Shown: positions 62,701-64,000 of the stretch, piece after piece
Layout of the letters: each line of letters starts with the position of its first letter
Numbering within the stretch: position 1 is the stretch's first letter
DNA from: Actinernus sp. WN-2022
Taxonomy: Eukaryota > Cnidaria > Anthozoa > Actiniaria > Actinernidae
Direction: 5' to 3'
NCBI GenBank assembly: GCA_030867875.1
Contig: JAOWCC010000655.1
Span: 7,958,269-8,022,268 of the forward strand
DNA length: 64,000 nt
Notes under the pieces: generated by a model
Told to the model about the DNA's origin: nothing
The model's database searches: none
Seen by the model: only the letters and a program-made list of their open reading frames with translations
Translations under genes and position numbers: made by a program

Positions 62701-63460
62701 CTTAGGGACGTAGGATAATAGCGACTGGTTTCATGCAAAGATCGGACTCAATCCCTCTCGTCACGTAGACGATTAATGTAATACGTACGCGTAGCACGCA
62801 TTGCTTCTGGGGAAGCCTCTATTTTTTGCGGTGTATTCTGCAGTTGCTCCGTAATTATAACTAAGCACCAGAAGTACGAAGGGACTGATATGTCGAAGGT
62901 AGAGGAATATATATCTTGCAAGAATCCCTCTGAGGCCTAAGCTGCCTTTAGAATAATTATGATGTCATGCTTTTGTGATCACGTTTTGATCATGTTTTGA
63001 TTTTGCTACCATGAAATACTTAGCAATCAGCTTGAGTTTGAATACCGCAATAACGTGAGATTCGACTTCATGTTGTATCCCCAGGAGAATAAAAATCTTT
63101 GTTCTTGCGCGTCTAAACTCTAGGCATGAGATGACGCTGGAAGTATACGTAGCCCCAACGTGGAAAAGGTCCATACACTTCAAAACAATCCAAGAAATTA
63201 TACAAAATTACGGTCGCGACTACTGACTAGCTAATTCAGTGACAGGATTCATCACCAATTTATATTTGCAACAGTGATTGCCCGAGAAAATAATGTGAGA
63301 AATTCAGCACAACTTCTTCCAGAGTTAACTAAGTAAAGGGACCATTCTAATTCTCTTCATTTCTGTGAATATGTAATTCAGTAAATAATCATTTCGTCTC
63401 GGTGTTTTGTCATTTGCATTAGGAGCTTTATAGCTCGAAATACCAGTAACTGTTACTCAC

Positions 63461-63575
63461 CCCAAATCTCTTTTAGACCATCGATGATAGCTGGATTTAA
63501 TAATGTGAAAACAGCAATCATTACCATTGATCCTCCGAGAAGAAAGAGAAAATACTTTCTTCTAGTTTGATACAT
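63461..63575 (-). CDS. exon 1 of the fucosyltransferase-like gene: cytosolic tail and signal anchor
   Basis: ATG at 63575 opens MYQTRRKYFLFLLGGSMVM, continuing into a hydrophobic segment (about residues 7-28) and ending LKEIWG before donor GTGAGT at 63460. A short basic tail followed by one hydrophobic helix is the type II signal-anchor layout of Golgi glycosyltransferases. It ends in phase 1, matching the phase-1 start at 58645 on the same strand, so the two are joined here through a 4.8-kb intron. Another small exon in between cannot be excluded. Confidence 0.6.
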
Positions 63576-64000
63576 GTTGCTTCTGGTCGAGTCAGGTGCT
63601 AGCTGCTTGTAATGTACTGCAACATATGCAAAACACATACTGATATAAACGGTTTCTAAATGCAAGACCGTCAAAGAGTATTAAAGCACATATTTCAGCT
63701 CTCGTATTGTTACGTAAGACCGCGATGTATCGTTTATAGTATCCAATTCAACGGGAAGCCAATTTCATTTCTAGCAATCAGCTGGAATACACAATTGATG
63801 TTACTCACGTGTTATTCAGCGAAGACTTAAATGATCAACAAAGTTAATGTTGATGCTCTTCATTCGTCGACAAGCTTACTGATCTACATGAAGATGCGAA
63901 GAAAGCAAGGACGAGGTAAAAGGCAATCCATTAAACACACCAAGTTTACAATTCATCCAATGATCAAGGTGCTGAGTGAAGGAAATTACATCCAAAGGGC
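63576..64000. other. upstream region of the glycosyltransferase gene
   Basis: No coding feature. It should hold the 5' UTR and promoter of the minus-strand gene, but no core promoter motif can be assigned. Confidence 0.3.

Larger units (their letters stand above)
61168..63460. other. glycosyltransferase intron, mostly repeats
   Basis: Apart from the trinucleotide and 65-bp repeats, no exon with a supported domain was found in this stretch. Confidence 0.4.

Overview
The window is animal nuclear DNA, most likely from an anthozoan cnidarian (coral or sea anemone). The genes are intron-rich with clean GT-AG boundaries. One encodes an EGF plus CASPR/fibrinogen-like secreted C-terminus of a kind common in anthozoans. 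The space between exons is packed with short terminal-inverted-repeat (TIR) elements, a tRNA-derived SINE with an ATT tail, a LINE 3' end and a BEL/Pao LTR retrotransposon. The assignment to Anthozoa is inference; no species can be named from sequence alone.

Layout. 1-2500 (+): the 3' end of a secreted EGF/fibrinogen-like protein gene. 2501-10647: gene-poor, with TIR elements and a LINE remnant. 10648-17741: one complete BEL/Pao retrotransposon on the minus strand, with 464/465-bp LTRs and a 5-bp target duplication AAGAG, but broken gag and pol frames. 17742-29050: repeats (three-member GCATAAT element family, SINE, G-tract foldback, 2.3-kb TTAA element, 900-bp MULE-like element with 9-bp duplication) and one weak orphan exon. 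29060-36796 (+): the first seven coding exons of ILF2/NF45. 36816-37806: a 28-bp minisatellite. 37807-37906: a 100-N assembly gap. 37907-42652: 42 exact-length copies of a 113-bp repeat running straight into an exon of SECISBP2. 42652-52374 (+): the last five coding exons of SECISBP2, including the L7Ae RNA-binding domain. 52375-57491: repeats. 57492-63575 (-): a two-exon candidate gene for a type II membrane fucosyltransferase-like enzyme.

ILF2 is cut before its DZF domain is complete and SECISBP2 lacks its 5' half; the missing parts presumably lie in the gap between the two tandem arrays, so this is not evidence of a fusion gene.

The most unusual structure is the 113-bp array. Each unit consists of the last 71 bp of a SECISBP2 intron (polypyrimidine tract and AG acceptor) plus the first 42 bp (14 codons) of the following exon. 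The exon boundary has therefore been copied 42 times upstream of the real exon. In 31 of the 42 units the conserved Cys codon TGT has become TGA, in the gene for the protein that directs UGA recoding to selenocysteine. Every unit I inspected also carries a full palindromic CRE (TGACGTCA).
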